Of a stretch of DNA of 64,000 bases, positions 11,168 through 24,577 are shown piece by piece. This DNA is from Glandiceps talaboti (lineage: Eukaryota > Hemichordata > Enteropneusta > Spengelidae). The notes beneath the pieces were generated by a model that saw only the letters and a list, made by a program, of their open reading frames with translations, did not search any database and was not told where the DNA came from. Numbering within the stretch: the first letter of the stretch is position 1; each line of letters begins with the position of its first letter. Both the position numbers and the translations under genes were made by a program. The DNA is taken from the NCBI RefSeq assembly GCF_964340395.1, contig NC_135561.1, forward strand, positions 24,374,986-24,438,985, written 5' to 3'.

Positions 11168-13900
11168 GAGGTAGCTAAATGGTCCAAAATTGAGCAGTTG
11201 CGGGGCAAAGTGCTAGATCTAGCACTTCGCCACTTTTTGACAAAGTGCTAGATCTAGCACTTCGTCATTTTTCGCCGAAGTGCGAGATCTAGCACTTCGC
11301 CAGAAAACAACGAAGTGCGGGACTGTAAACAACGAAGCGCCTCCAATGGCTTGATATAACGTGGTCGTTCGCAACGATAAACGTCCACATACATGCGTCA
11401 TGTCAGTAGTCCGTGTACGTGGTCGTGTGGCGCATGATCGACTCCAAAACTTATCTTTGGTCGATTGTAACAACGATACGATTTAGCTGAAGTTTGTAAA
11501 TATTTGCCGAGTAAAACGGCCAGTTGAAAGTTCACGTTGCCGTACGGTTGTGTCGCGGGGGTTGTGTGTTCTGTTACAAACATGCCTTGTCACGGTGGGT
11601 TGACTTGCGCGATCACAGAAACAAGTGATATTATTTTACCCCTTTCATATACAATTGGCTAAAACACGTCAATATCATCGATATTATCGACATTGTATTG
11701 TATTCTGATAGAAACATTCTGATACATATCTCGGGAAAACTAGTGCCTGTGGGCGGGACTGTACTTCAGAATCTGCAATCTACTCTGTAAACCAGGACTA
11801 GCCACTCAGTATTTCTTGTACCATGTCTATTTTAGACAATCATATCGTCTTGAAATAAATTTGAAAATCACTGAAATCTTTATCCAGTATCCATCTTTCA
11901 GTATAATCAACTGTGTGCTTATTTTCATTCCAATCTATGAAGTAGTAGAACAAGAATATTGTGCAAAATCATGTCATATCTCTGGTGATTATACACGAGG
12001 TAGAGCCCCTCTGGGGACACATTTATTCTATAAAAATCTTTAAAATTTCTCCAAACTGTTTGAACGGATAGTTTTATTTTGTTGATCTCTCTGAATCGAC
12101 AAAATCAATATGGGGGTCATTGTGTTTGTTTTTAAACAAACCGACACCCCTGCGACACCCCTTTCTTTCCCCGGATCCTATATGGTTAATACAGGATTTG
12201 GCAGCCATGCTGGATTCTAAAAAGATAAGTTTGACAATATGCACTTTATTTTCGGGATGCATTCCATGTTAACTTGCGATGTGCTTTTAAGACATACTAT
12301 AGTCGTTAACGTTCCCACTTATCACAACCCTACCTATGAGCTCCCACAAGCTTTCTCTTATAAACCATTTCCTATCGCTATTTCTCGAACGGCCGTCATC
12401 TGTATTTCTTACTTTTGTTAATGATATATGCAATCCAGTTCACGAAGTGACGTTTATTACTGCTCCACAACCGGCCCTCGGCGTCACACTACGCTAATTG
12501 GAGCATTATGAAGTCACTTCCTCTGGACCGAACCAAACTATAACCGATGGCTATTATTATTATTTCCCACATTGGATATAATTTCTGAGCGAACAGGAAT
12601 TACATAAGGGACGATATTGAAGTTGGTGATTGTCTAGGAATGCAAAAAAATTCAGTAAACAGTAATGTCGTGATGGTTTACTTGAGATCTGGCGAAGGCA
12701 TGGATTATTTATTGTCGTTTTTTTCAGTCAAGAAGTTGGCAGTACCAAGTATATGGAATTTACAAAACAGTAGTAACGGGTTATTTATAGATTTCTATCA
12801 AAATATTAACAGCAATAAAGGGCTGAAATTAAAATTGTACACACGAATATGTTTTCACACTTATGTTTTCGATAGCACTATTTTTTGTCATCTATTAACG
12901 ATAATTATTATTTACTGAAAAAAGTGAATCTATTCAATAGAAATTATATAGTGAACATGATCTAAACTTGTACACCCTGACTTTATTTTCGTGTTCAACG
13001 ATCAGGAAACATCTTCGCTCTCGCATCTAGACACACACTAACCCCCCACACACACACACACACACACACCAAGAAATTCAGTTTTCCTTTATATTATTTC
13101 TTTGTCATGCAATGTTACATATGTCATTGCCATTATCTGCAGTATGAAGTCTGTGACGCACGCCGAACTAAATGTTACCGTACTTCCTGAAATCTTCTAA
13201 GTTTCGACTGTATATGGGAGTGCGTTATTTGACATGAACAGCTGTCAAAATGGAGGTCTACGGTTGTTGGTAGTGGTGTCAAGCCGTTGTCAAGTACGGA
13301 GTACAAAACGTGGTACCGAAACGACCACGTGTTGTAGTTGAAGTCTGTGACGCACGCCGAACAAAATGTTCGTAGTTTCGACTGTATATGGGAGTGCGTT
13401 ATTTGACGCGACAGCTGTAAAAATGGCGGTCTGCGGACGGTTGGTAGTGGTGTCAAGCCGTTGTAAGGCCCGGAGTACGAAACGTGGAAGGGAAACGACC
13501 ACGTGCTGTAGTTTTCGCCGCATAGAACATCGAAAAAATAGAAAACTGAATGGTACTAAAAATTACGAAGTAGAAACTTGTTTGTGCATTGGCAAAACAT
13601 ACGGAAAATCAAACTCTAAGGTCGTTAAACACGGGAAGTAACATTTTACTCTGAGAGTAATAACATGTCCATTACCGGTATAACATGACATATTTACCGA
13701 CCTAGCACTCTGCCACACTTTGCCACTCTTTGTTGAAGTGCTAGATCTAGCACTTTGCCACTTTTTGACAAAGTGCTAGATCTAGCACTTCGTCAGTTTT
13801 CGCTAAAGTGCTAGATCTAGCACTTTGTCAAAAAGTGACGAAGTGCTAGATCTAGCACTTTGCCCCGCAACTGTTCCGATTTTGAATTCTTTGTTACATG
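11168..13900. mobile_element. 2.73-kb inverted-repeat DNA transposon (copy 2)
   Basis: Nearly identical to copy 1: by eye about seven substitutions and one 3-bp deletion (ATGACC/ACC near 13700). It sits at the same array phase, with GTGTACT at 11161-11167 and 13901-13907. Because the flanking array is also shared, this copy arose by tandem duplication of an element-plus-array unit of about 4.13 kb, not by a second transposition. Confidence 0.85.
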
Positions 13901-16900
13901 GTGTACTACATCATAGGTGTTCTAACTCTAGGAGTGTACTACATCAGAGCTGTTTTAACTCTAAGAGTGTACTACATTAGCAGTGTTCTAACTCTAGGAG
14001 TGTACTACACCAGAGGTGTTCTAACTCTAGGAGTGTACTACATCATAGGTGTTCTAACTCTAAGATTGTACTACACCAGCAGTGTTCTAAGTCTAGGAGT
14101 GTACTACACCAGAGGTGTTCTAACTCTAGGGGTGTACTACATCATAGGTGTTCTAACTCTAAGAGTGTACTACACCAGCAGTGTTCTAAGTCTAGGAGTG
14201 TACTACATCAGAGGTGTTCTAACTCTAGGAGTGTACTACATCATAGGTGTTCTAACTCTAGGAGTGTACTACATCAGAGGTGTTCTAACTCTAAGAGTGT
14301 ACTACATCAGAGGTGTTCTAACTCTAAGAGTGTACTACATCAGCAGTGTTCTAACTCTAAGAGTGTACTACATCAGCAGTGTTCTAAGTCTTGGAGTGTA
14401 CTACATCATAGGTGTTCTAACTCTAAGAGTGTACTACATCAGCAGTGTTCTAACTCTAAGAGTGTACTACATCAGCAGTGTTCTAACTCTAGGAGTGTAC
14501 TACATCAGCAGTGTTCTAAGTCTAGGAGTGTACTACATCAGAGGTGTTCTAACTCTAGGAGTGTACTACATCATAGGTGTTCTAACTCTTGGAGTGTACT
14601 ATATCATAGGTGTTCTAACTCTAGGAGTGTACTACATCAGCAGTGTTCTAACTCTAGGAGTGTACTACACCATAGGTGTTTTAACTCTAGGAGTGTACTA
14701 CATCAGCAGTGTTCTAACTCTAGGAGTGTACTACATCAGCAGTGTTCTAAGTCTTGGAGTGTACTACATCATAGGTGTTCTAACTCTACGAGTGTACTAC
14801 ATCAGAGGTGTTCTAACTCTAAGAGTGTACTACATCAGAGGTGTTCTAACTCTAAGAGTGTACTACATCAGCAGTGTTCTAACTCTAGGAGTGTACTACA
14901 TCAGCAGTGTTCTAACGCTAAGAGTGTACTACACCAGCAGTGTTCTAACTCTAAGAGTGTACTACATCAGAGGTGTTCTAACTCTAAGAGTGTACTACAT
15001 CATAGGTGTTCTAACTCTAGGAGTGTACTACACCATAGGTGTTTTAACTCTTGGAGTGTACTACATCAGCAGTGTTCTAACTCTAGGAGTGTACTACACC
15101 ATAGGTGTTTTAACTCTAGGAGTGTACTACACCAGCAGTGTTCTAACTCTAGGAGTGTACTACATCAGAGGTATTCTAACTCTAGGAGTGTACTACACCA
15201 TAGGTGTTCAACCTCTAGGAGTGTACTACACCATAGGTGTTCTAACTCTAAGAGTGTACTACATCAGCAGTGTTCTAACTCTAGGAGTGTACTACATCAG
15301 AGCTGTTCTAACTCTAGGAGTGTACTACATCATAGGTGTTCTAACTCTAGGATCGAGTGTACTACATCATAGGTGTTCTACATCTAGGAGTGTACTACAC
15401 CAGCAGTGTTCTAAGTCTAGGAGTGTACTACACCAGAGGTGTTCTAACTCTAGGAGTGTACTACATCATAGGTGTTATAACTCTAAGAGTGTACTACATC
15501 AGCAGTGTTCTAACTCTAGGAGTGTACTACATCATAGGTGTTCTAACTCTAGGAGTGTACTACATCAGAGCTGTTTTAACTCTAAGAGTGTAGTACATCA
15601 GCAGTGTTCTAACTCTAGGAGTGTACTACATCAGCAGTGTTCTAACTCTAGGAGTGTACTACATCAGCAGTGTTCTAACTCTAGGAGTGTACTACATCAG
15701 CAGTGTTCTAACTCTAAGAGTGTACTACATCGGCAGTGTTCTAACTCTAGGAGTGTACTACACCAGAGGTGTTCTAACTCTAGGAGTGTACTACATCATA
15801 GGTGTTCTAACTCTAGGAGTGTACTACACCAGCAGTGTTCTAAGTCTAGGAGTGTACTACACCAGAGGTGTTCTAACTCTAGGGGTGTACTACATCATAG
15901 GTGTTCTAACTCTAAGAGTGTACTACACCAGCAGTGTTCTAAGTCTAGGAGTGTACTACATCAGAGGCGTTCTAACTCTAGGAGTGTACTACATCATAGG
16001 TGTTCTAAGTCTAGGAGTGTACTACATCATAGGTGTTCTAAGTCTAGGAGTGTACTACATCGGCAGTGTTCTAACTCTAAGAGTGTACTACATCATAGGT
16101 GTTCTAACTCTAGGAGTGTACTACACCAGCAGTGTTCTAACGCTAAGAGTGTACTACATCAGCAGTGTTCTAAGTCTAGGAGTGTACTACATCAGAGGTG
16201 TTCTAACTCTAGGAGTGTACTACATCATAGGTGTTCTAACTCTAAGAGTGTACTACACCAGCAGTGTTCTAAGTCTTGGAGTGTACTACATCATAGGTGT
16301 TCTAACTCTAGGAGTGTACTACATCATAGGTGTTCTACCTCTAGGATCGAGTGTACTACATCATAGGTGTTCTACATCTAAGAGTGTACTACACCAGCAG
16401 TTTTCTAAGTCTAGGAGTGTACTACATCAGAGGTGTTCTAACTCTAGGAGTGTACTACATCGTAGGTGTTCTAATTCTAGGAGTGTACTACGTCATAGGT
16501 GTTCTAACTCTAAGAGTGTACTACACCAGCAGTGTTCTAAATCTAAGAGTGTACTACATCAGAGGTGTTCAACCTCTAGGAGTGTACTACATCATAGGTG
16601 TTCTAACTCTAAGAGTGTACTACACCAGCAGTGTTTTAAGTCTAGGAGTGTACTACATCAGAGGTGTTCTAACTCTAGGAGTGTACTACATCATAGGTGT
16701 TCTAACTCTAAGAGTGTACTACACCAGCAGTGTTCTAAGTCTAGGAGTGTACTACATCATAGGTGTTCTACCTCTAGGATCGAGTGTACTACATCATAGG
16801 TGTTCTACATCTAAGAGTGTACTACACCAGCAGTGTTCTAAGTCTAGGAGTGTACTACATCAGAGGTGTTCTAACTCTAGGAGTGTACTACATCATAGGT

Positions 16901-17104
16901 GTTCTAACTCTAAGAGTGTACTACATCAGCAGTGTTCTAACTCTAGGAGTGTACTACACTAGAGGTGTTCTAACTCTAAGAGTGTACTACATCAGCAGTG
17001 TTCTAACTCTAAGAGTGTACTACATCAGCAGTGTTCTAACTCTAAGAGTGTACTACATCAGCAGTGTTCTAACTCTAAGAGTGTACTACATCAAAGATGT
17101 TCTA
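13901..17104. repeat. 33-bp minisatellite, block 3, with higher-order marker
   Basis: About 97 copies. A 4-base insertion variant (CTAGGATCGAGTGTAC) recurs near 15350, 16345 and 16777 here and near 6758 and 10989 in the other blocks. It is followed each time by similar neighbouring variants, so it marks a higher-order repeat. The block ends at TGTTCTA. Confidence 0.93.
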
Positions 17105-17210
17105 ATAATAATAATAATGATAATGTTTGGTTTTTATATAGCGCTTTCCCATGTCGTGCTCAAAGCACTTTACAATTATTACCCCTGGCTCAGATCAGAA
17201 CTGCACAACT
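17105..17210. mobile_element. Short dispersed element inserted in the 33-bp array
   Basis: About 105 bp begin with a TAA-rich run (ATAATAATAATAATGATAAT), contain TATATAGCGCTTTCCC and CAAAGCACTTTACAATTATT, and end before CACAACTA. The minisatellite is broken at TTCTA and resumes at AACTCTAGG (17211-17240), with about 4 bp (CTAA) shared on each side. Sequences of this type, with an AGCGCTTT core and a near-inverted copy, are common in metazoan genomes; I infer a miniature non-coding element. Confidence 0.55.
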
Positions 17211-17240
17211 AACTCTAGGAGTTTACTACATCAGTGTTCT
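17211..17240. repeat. Last, degenerate unit of the 33-bp array
   Basis: AACTCTAGGAGTTTACTACA followed by TCAGTGTTCTGA, a shortened unit directly after the short element. It shows that the array originally continued past the insertion. Confidence 0.8.
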
Positions 17241-17579
17241 GAAATAAATGCATTGTTGTGCTTTCTTTGCAACATGATACACATTGTTTTCCCACTTCAT
17301 ATCATAACAATTTTACATGGGAGTATGCCTTTAAAGAAATTTAAATCTGTGAACTATTTTAATATCCTTAGCACGAATTGTAAAGGGATATGATCCTGCA
17401 ACCCAATTCTTTATGAAGTCAACAATCATCTCTTTTGTCTTTTTGATGTTTAATTTCCAATTCTTCAATAGTTGTTAGTTTCTTTGTCAGCAACAGCTGC
17501 AGCTGAGCAGAGCTTATGGGTACTGTTAGGCTGATTCTCCGTTTGCACCTGGCGTCCATCCTTAAATGTTTATACTTCC

Positions 17580-18052
17580 ATCTTCTCCTCTAAAACTGCA
17601 TAGTCAATTGACCTGAAATGTGATGTGTATGTGTCATTGGATGAGAAGATATAAGTTTGTTCAAGACAAATTGGTTGGGTCATTATTATGCAAATTAGAA
17701 ATTTTGGTAAAAAATGCTTAGAAAATCTCCAAAACTACTGGGCCAATTGAAGTGAAATCTGTTTTGTGGGTGTTTAGGGATGAGTAGAGATAGGTTTGTT
17801 CAAGACAAAAGTGATTGGGTTATTTAATATGCAAATTAGGGGTAAAATAGAATTTTTTGTAAAATGGTGACTACAATATAAAAGTTCAATATTTTACCAA
17901 CTTTCTGTTTGAAATGTGTTATATACTATATAGTGTGTGTGTGAGTCATCATATGAAACCACTAACCACTTTATTACTTTGCTAAAACAAAACTGCATAG
18001 TGAAAGAGCTGAACAGCAGAACCACTTTTCTGACCAATAGGTCGCTTGTTAG
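17580..18052 (+). mobile_element. Degenerate family-B-like repeat, 3' end
   Basis: The tail (CATATGAAACCACTAACCAC, then AAACAAAACTGCATAGTGAA, then TTCTGACC..GGTCGCTTGTT) matches the 3' end of family B at 29841, 32900, 33132, 42813 and 47280. The terminal hairpin GACC-aata-GGTC and the end CTTGTT are kept. The upstream part has diverged repeated phrases ending in ATGCAAATTAG. No 5' terminus is visible. Confidence 0.6.
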
Positions 18053-18251
18053 TCAGTCAGCCTAAAAATACTTTTGACATTGGTTATGTCTTGACAAGGT
18101 AGGTCCCTTATGTTACTCTAATTTCCACTTGGCAAAACGAGAAAAAATATTACTGAATCATCCAGTTAGTAAATTACATCTAATTGTCAGTTTGTGTGTG
18201 TGTGATATGTTATTGAAGTTAAAATATAACATTCATAACATCTTTTCACAG

Positions 18252-18509
18252 ATGTTATCGGAGTTACCACTTGAACATCTTGTCCTTAGCAACCAGACAC
18301 GGTGTATGATTGGAATGCTGTTAGTTCAGCATGTGCTGCAAGGATCCGCATCCCATAACACCTTGTTGTCAGTACCCTTGGCAACCAAATGTTATGAAAT
18401 ATTTTGTCGTTTCCTGCATGGTGTTCATAGAAGTGTAATTTTAGATTTCCTTCAAAGTGGAACTTTACTGGCATCTCTAGCTCAGTCAGTACTCTCAATA
18501 TGGCAGCGT
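18252..18509 (+). CDS. Exon b of plus-strand helical-repeat gene
   Basis: Acceptor TCTTTTCACAG and donor CGT|GTAAGT bound 258 nt, phase 0 at both ends. The 86 residues begin MLSELPLEHLVLSNQTRCMI and end SLAQSVLSIWQR. Alternating hydrophobic helices (GMLLVQHVLQ, YEIFCRFLHGVH, LDFLQSGTLLASLAQ) fit ARM/HEAT-like packing. This is the most convincing exon by composition along with the 34-kb one. Phase 0 agrees with the exon at 1734-1923. The methionine at 18252 is read here as internal because a strong acceptor directly abuts it. Function unknown. Confidence 0.78.
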
Positions 18510-20234
18510 GTAAGTATCTATATATTTCATTCTTTCATCTTGTTACCTTATACTTATATTCATAGTGATCATTAATATTCTCATTTGTCAGATCTTGCAT
18601 TACTTTTCTAAATTTAACAAACCAAAAGATGCAAACAATTTGATAAATGATTAAATGACTAACAATTGTGTTTCAATGGTGGTGGGTGGCCAGGACTCAT
18701 AATGCCGAAGTACACCATGCTACTATGGACATTAATTTTGCCCAGTGCAGGTAGATTTCAAAAGCGAGGTGCATGCTGGGTATGTTAAAACTATACATTC
18801 ATCTTTTGAGAAAAACAGCGGAAATCAAGAAATGGTTGTTTTAGATGATAAAAGTTGGCATTTTGAGATTTATAAAAGGATTTAATCAACATTAATTGAT
18901 CAATTGACTTGTTGCAAATGCCAGTGTAAATGAAATCACAAAACCTTGCTATCCTCAAAATTGAGACTTCTCAGCAAATGTGAGAAATTCAACATTGGCA
19001 ATTTTCAGTAGAATGAGAGTAGTATAGGCTTTCGAATGATCGGTTCATTGCATACTATTTGTGAATAGACGTAGGCTACAAAGAATCATTGCTTGATGAG
19101 ATTCAGTCAAGTGCATGTCCCAAAGTAGTAACTACATTTTGTACAAGTAGGTAAATGGAGTAATTTCAACAAAGAGAACAATGTCATGCCTGTGGATTTT
19201 AAACTTTCTGACAACATCACAAGGTAGTGATGACGCCAGCTCTGTTCTGATAATACAAATAAATGCACATGTTGCGCAGCAAACTCGCCCTCATTATCTT
19301 TTTATATTTAAAAAGAGATAGAAGATTTTCAATTTTGATCGAAGAAGAGATCGTATGTATTTATCTTGGCAAATCTCCAACAAGAATTTTCGGTAGAAAG
19401 CTGGTGATTTCACCCGGAAGTTGAAGCTGAACTGGTTTGACTGACGATCTTCTCATGCATGCTTTCAGTAAACAGAAATACGCGAGAGTATCGTATGAAG
19501 TAAAAGCAAGATTTTTAATGTTTAAATAGTGAAGAGATTGTAGGAACTTATGTTGGCGAATTCTCTAGCATGATTGCCTGCAGATGCAATCTTACGGCCA
19601 ACCAAAACATGTAATGTGAAGCTTTCATAGAACATTGTAACATAGGTCTCGCCATAGAAGGAAATTTAAAGGTCAAGAAAAAAGAAGGAATTGTTTCTGG
19701 TCAGTGAGCATCACGTAAATACCCCCACTTCAACTTGGTTTTCTTTGTGTTTATCCAGCCAATGTAGTCAGTAGAACCAAGGGAAAACACAAAAATAACT
19801 CTCCTATATTAATTACTACTTCAGTAAAGACAACTGCAGAACTGATCATAAATAATTTTACAAAAATTTTTTTTAAAAATAGCGTCATCCACCACTTTAG
19901 ACAACAACATATCGTGACCAGAAACAATGCTTTTCTATTTTGTGGCCTACATATCTAATTACAGAAAATATGTCAATAACTTATTAAAACTAAAAGCTAC
20001 AGCAATAATTTCAGGACAGATGCACTTTGGTGTATTGCAATTGTATGTGTACAATTATATTGAATTTGAAGAGTGCATTCTTGAGATATAGCCTAATTAC
20101 CGATAACCATTAATTACATAAATTGCTCATTAATATTCATGGAACTTCTGGAATGGTTTATAATAGCACAGCCAAATGTCATGCCACTATATGTTGTAAC
20201 ATTACAAAACTGTTTGTATATTTATATTTACAGA
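18510..20234. other. Intronic sequence, no gene seen
   Basis: Mostly unique AT-rich sequence. Near 20070-20130 there is a reverse-orientation fragment resembling the ~180-bp unit of family C (GCCTAATTACCGATAACCAT). I see no convincing exon. Confidence 0.5.
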
Positions 20235-21905
20235 TACTTGTACCAATTACGAGTACACTTGTAATAAAGTTGTTGAAACTAACGACATTTGTAATGAAAT
20301 TGCCAACATTTGTAATAAACTAACGACATTTGTAATAAACTAACATTTGTAATAAAATTGCCAACATTTGTAGTAAACTAACATTTGTAATGAAATTGCC
20401 AACATTTGTAATAAACTAACGACATTTGTAATAAAATTGCCAACATTTGTAATAAACTAACGACATTTGTAATAAACTAACATTTGTAATAAAATTGCCA
20501 ACATTTGTAGTAAACTAACATTTGTAATGAAATTGCCAACATTTGTAATAAACTAACGACATTTGTAATAAAATTGCCAACATTTGTAATAAACTAACGA
20601 CATTTGTAATAAACTAACATTTGTAATAAAATTGCCAACATTTGTAGTAAACTAACATTTGTAATGAAATTGCCAACATTTGTAATAAACTAACGACATT
20701 TGTAATAAAATTGCTGAAATATGTAATAAACTAACGACATTTGTAATGAAATTGCCAACATTTGTAATAAACTAACGACATTTGTAATAAACTAACATTT
20801 GTAATAAAATTGCCGACATTTGTAATAAACTAACAACATTTGTAATAAATTAATGACATTCGTAATAAAATTGCCGACATTTGTAATAAACTAATGACAA
20901 ACTAATGACATTTGTCATACAAATGTACAATTGCCAACATTTGTAATAAAATTGCTGAAATTTGTAATAAACTAACGACATTTGTAATGAAATTGCCAAC
21001 ATTTGTAATAAACTAACGACATTTGTAATAAAATTGCTGAAATATGTAATAAACTAACGACATTTGTAATAAACTAACATTTGTAATAAACTAACATTTG
21101 TAATAAAATTGCCGACATTTGTAATAAACTAACAACATTTGTAATAAACTAATGACATTTGTAATACAATTGCTGACATTTGTAATAAACTAATGACATT
21201 TGTAATAAACCAATGACATTTGTAATGAAATTGCCAACATTTGTAATAAACTAACATTTGTAATAAACCAATGACATTTGTAATGAAATTGCCAACATTT
21301 GTAATAAACTAACGACATTTGTAATAAACTAACGACATTTGTAATAAACTAACGACATTTGTAATAAACCAATGACATTTGTAATAAACCAATGACATTT
21401 GTAATACAATTGCTGACATTTGTAATAAACTAATGACATTTGTAATAAACTAATGACATTTGTAATACAATTGCTGACATTTGTAATGAAATTGCCTACA
21501 TTTGTAATGAAATTGCCTACATTTGTAATGAAATTGCCTACATTTGTAATAAACTAACGACATTTGTAATAAACTAACGACATTTGTAATACAATTGCTG
21601 ACATTTGTAATAAACTAATGACATTTGTAATAAAATTGCCGACATTTGTAATGAAATTGCCTACACTTGTAATAAACTAATGACATTTGTAATAAACTAA
21701 CGACATTTGTAATAAACTAACGACATTTGTAATACAATTGCCTACATTTGTAATAAACTAATGACATTTGTAATAAACTAACAACATTTGTAATACAATT
21801 GCCTACATTTGTAATAAACTAACGACATTTGTAATACAATTGCCTACATTTGTAATAAACTAACGACATTTGTAATAAAATTGCTGACATTTGTAATAAA
21901 ACTAA
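20235..21905. repeat. AT-rich 20/21-bp minisatellite
   Basis: The units are CATTTGTAATAAACTAACGA (20 bp) and CATTTGTAATAAAATTGCCAA-type (21 bp), arranged in recurring higher-order orders for about 1.67 kb. It runs straight into a family-B-type 3' terminus, so it may be the tandem core of that element. Confidence 0.93.
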
Positions 21906-21963
21906 CAACAAATAAAAAATAAAAAAACAGCAGAGCTATTCTGACCGATAGGTCGCTTGTTTT
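21906..21963 (+). mobile_element. Family B 3' terminus joined to the minisatellite
   Basis: AACAGCAGAGCTATTCTGACC followed by GATAGGTCGCTTGTT is the family B end: near-complement of the 5' start AGCTCCGCTGT, then hairpin GACC-gata-GGTC, then CTTGTT. Only about 58 bp separate it from the array. Confidence 0.65.
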
Positions 21964-22149
21964 TTCATGACCCCCTTTTTGATAAGCAGGGGACCCTAAT
22001 GGCCCCCATTTTACAAATCCTAGATTAAACACTGACTACCAAAATGTTTGTGATTTCAATGGAATTCAAGTATCATAATAGTAAGATTGTGATATTAAAC
22101 AGTCTGCATCATTTGACCTTGATCATGTGCTAAATGTTTAGGAATATTT

Positions 22150-23510
22150 AGAAAACATGGACCCAATTACCTCGGGCTAATACCTTGCCTAATTCCAAAG
22201 ATATTTAGATATATAGCAAGGGCAACATTGTTTTGAAAGGGTTGGCAAGAAAATGGAGTTAAAAGCTTTACAACATTCTTTCGAAAATTCTAGGAAACAT
22301 TGTCATAAAGTACACATTCTAAGTTTTCCAAATATGTAATTCACTAATACCTTTGTGCTTTTCTTGGAAATTCTGGGTATTGTGAATGTCATGTTCACAA
22401 ATTTATGATTTTGACTGAACAGGGTACACATCATTCGACCTTGACCAACTTCATTTGTTGAGTGTATACAATTATGTAGAAACATATGTAGTACCCACCT
22501 ACATTGTTCAAATACCATTCCTATTTCCAAGGCTATTGGTATATATAGAAAAAGACAGTTTCTTGTTATTATGAAGGGTTGTCAAGATGATGGAGTTACA
22601 AATTTTGCCACATTTTTGAAATTTCTTGGAAACATTTTCATAAATATCACATTTTGGCAAAACTTTCCATAAAGTTCATGTGCCAAATGGCAGTATATTT
22701 TATATTTTATAAGAGCATCATCTGGTAGGCAAAAAATGTAATATGCAAATATCCTTAGCAACCATGACCACGCCAATAGTAACAGCCAAACAGTGGTGAA
22801 TTTCAACAGGGATTTTTAGACAAGTGAACAAACATTCAAAAAATGTATGCAAATGTACCTAGCAACAAAACCACACCCATAGCGCAACAGTTTTGCAGCC
22901 AGCCCTTTGAAAGAGTGGGACATAGTGTCCAGAGACCTTCATTTTTCTGGGTCATCTTAATATTTTTTGGGACACTATTTTGAAAAAAGCGACAGTGGCA
23001 TTGTAGCACAACTGTACAGTTTTTTAAAATATTTACCCACATGCTGATCCATGAGGAATGATTATGCAGTTGCCTATCCAACCCTATTGGTACCTATGCA
23101 ATATATGCGATCATTTGCCTGTTGCTATAGACGTGGTCATGTTACTATAACATATTTGCGTACAATTTTAGTGTGGGTAATCTATGACCCATCACTTCCA
23201 AAATTGTAGGTCAGGTCCCAAAAAAATGTGTCAACTGACCCATAAACCACCCCTGGCTGCAAAACTGTAGCAACAGTCAAATGATCAGGCATATCACAAA
23301 GATAACAGTGATTAATAGACAATTGAATAAACATTCCAAAAATGTATGTAAATGTGCCTAGCAACAAGACCACACCTTAGCAATAGCCAAATGATCACTT
23401 ACATTGCAAAGCTAACAACAGAAATTAATAGACAAATAAATAAACATTCAAGAAATGTATGCAAATAAATTACAGTTGTGCTACAACATCATTGGCGCTA
23501 TATTTTCATA
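22150..23510. repeat. Family D dispersed repeat cluster
   Basis: Diverged tandem units of roughly 120-180 bp share AATGTATGCAAAT, CCTAGCAACAAGACCAC, CCATAGCAACAGCCAAATGA and TTGCAAAGATAACA. Similar clusters lie at 57902-58400 and 59500-60045. No coding capacity. Confidence 0.7.
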
Positions 23511-23764
23511 CAATCTAGTACACTACCATGACTGGTGGCAATGCTCTGTAAACATCCATTGCGGGGATTGAGTCATCTCAGATGACTGCTTGTCACGATT
23601 GAATTAAATACAGTACCTGTGCATATCAGACTTGTACCAAAGATGTACACATGTACGTAAAATTAAAGTCATGTATTTACCAGTTTAAATTTGCATTACA
23701 TTGTTTAAATACGAAAATGTGTTACCTCTAGTTTGCGAGAATTGTAATGCCATTGGGGCTCTTT

Positions 23765-24577
23765 TTAGTCCCCGCCGGACGAAGTCCGGGACGGGGACTT
23801 ATGGATTGGGTTCCGTCTGTCCGTGCATCCGTGTGTCCGTCCGTCCGCAGCCGTTTCTTGGAGATGCCTGGACCGATTTTTTTCAAACTTGGTACAGGGG
23901 CAACATACAATGGCATACATATGCACATCAATTTGTTTCATGATACGATCCAATATGGCCGCCTAGCAGCCATTTTGTTTGCGAATTTTCCATGTCCAAA
24001 GCCATAACTCAGACATGCTTGAACAGATCTCATTCAGAGTTGGTATTAGGACAGTGTTCTATGACATACATGTGCGTATTCATTGTTGTTGTGATACAAT
24101 CCAATATGGCTGCCTGGCAGCCATTTTATTTGCGATTTTTCTATGTCCAAAGCCATAACTCAGACATGCTTGAACAGATCTCATTCAAAGTTGGTATTAG
24201 GACAGTGTTCTATGACATACATGTGCATATTCATTGTTGTTGTAATACGATCCAATATGGCCGCCTGGCAGCCATTTTGTTTGCAATTTTTCCATGTCCA
24301 AAGCCATAACTCAGACATGCTTGAACAGATCACATTCAAAGTTGGTATTAGGACAGTGTTCTATGACATACATGTGCATATCCATTTTCATCGTGATATG
24401 ATCCCCCATACCCGACCAATCCTTTATTATTGTAGGCATGTTCCATGTCCAACAAGCAGACACAACATATCTAAGTCTGTTTGATTTAGGTTCACAAGTG
24501 TTGTTGCGTGATCAGAGTAGTGATAATTCCTTAAAACCCAATCATAGCAGGGAGTATGTCATTCTCAATGACTTGTT
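23765..24577 (+). mobile_element. Family A element, copy A1
   Basis: The 5' end is TTAGTCCCCGCCGGACGAAG with its hairpin (GGAC-gaa-GTCC), then a CCGT-rich tract and three ~151-bp internal units. The 3' end holds a degraded subterminal inverted repeat (AGCAGGGAGT) and the terminal hairpin GTCATT-ctc-AATGAC before CTTGTT. It lies in intron 2 of the plus gene, about 280 bp upstream of the exon at 24861. Confidence 0.8.

Noticed and set aside
23701-24007. ORFs rich in Pro-Ser-Val-Arg (also at 41183, 47633, 53012, 61495)
   Set aside because: They are translations of the CCGT tract in family A and shift frame from copy to copy.
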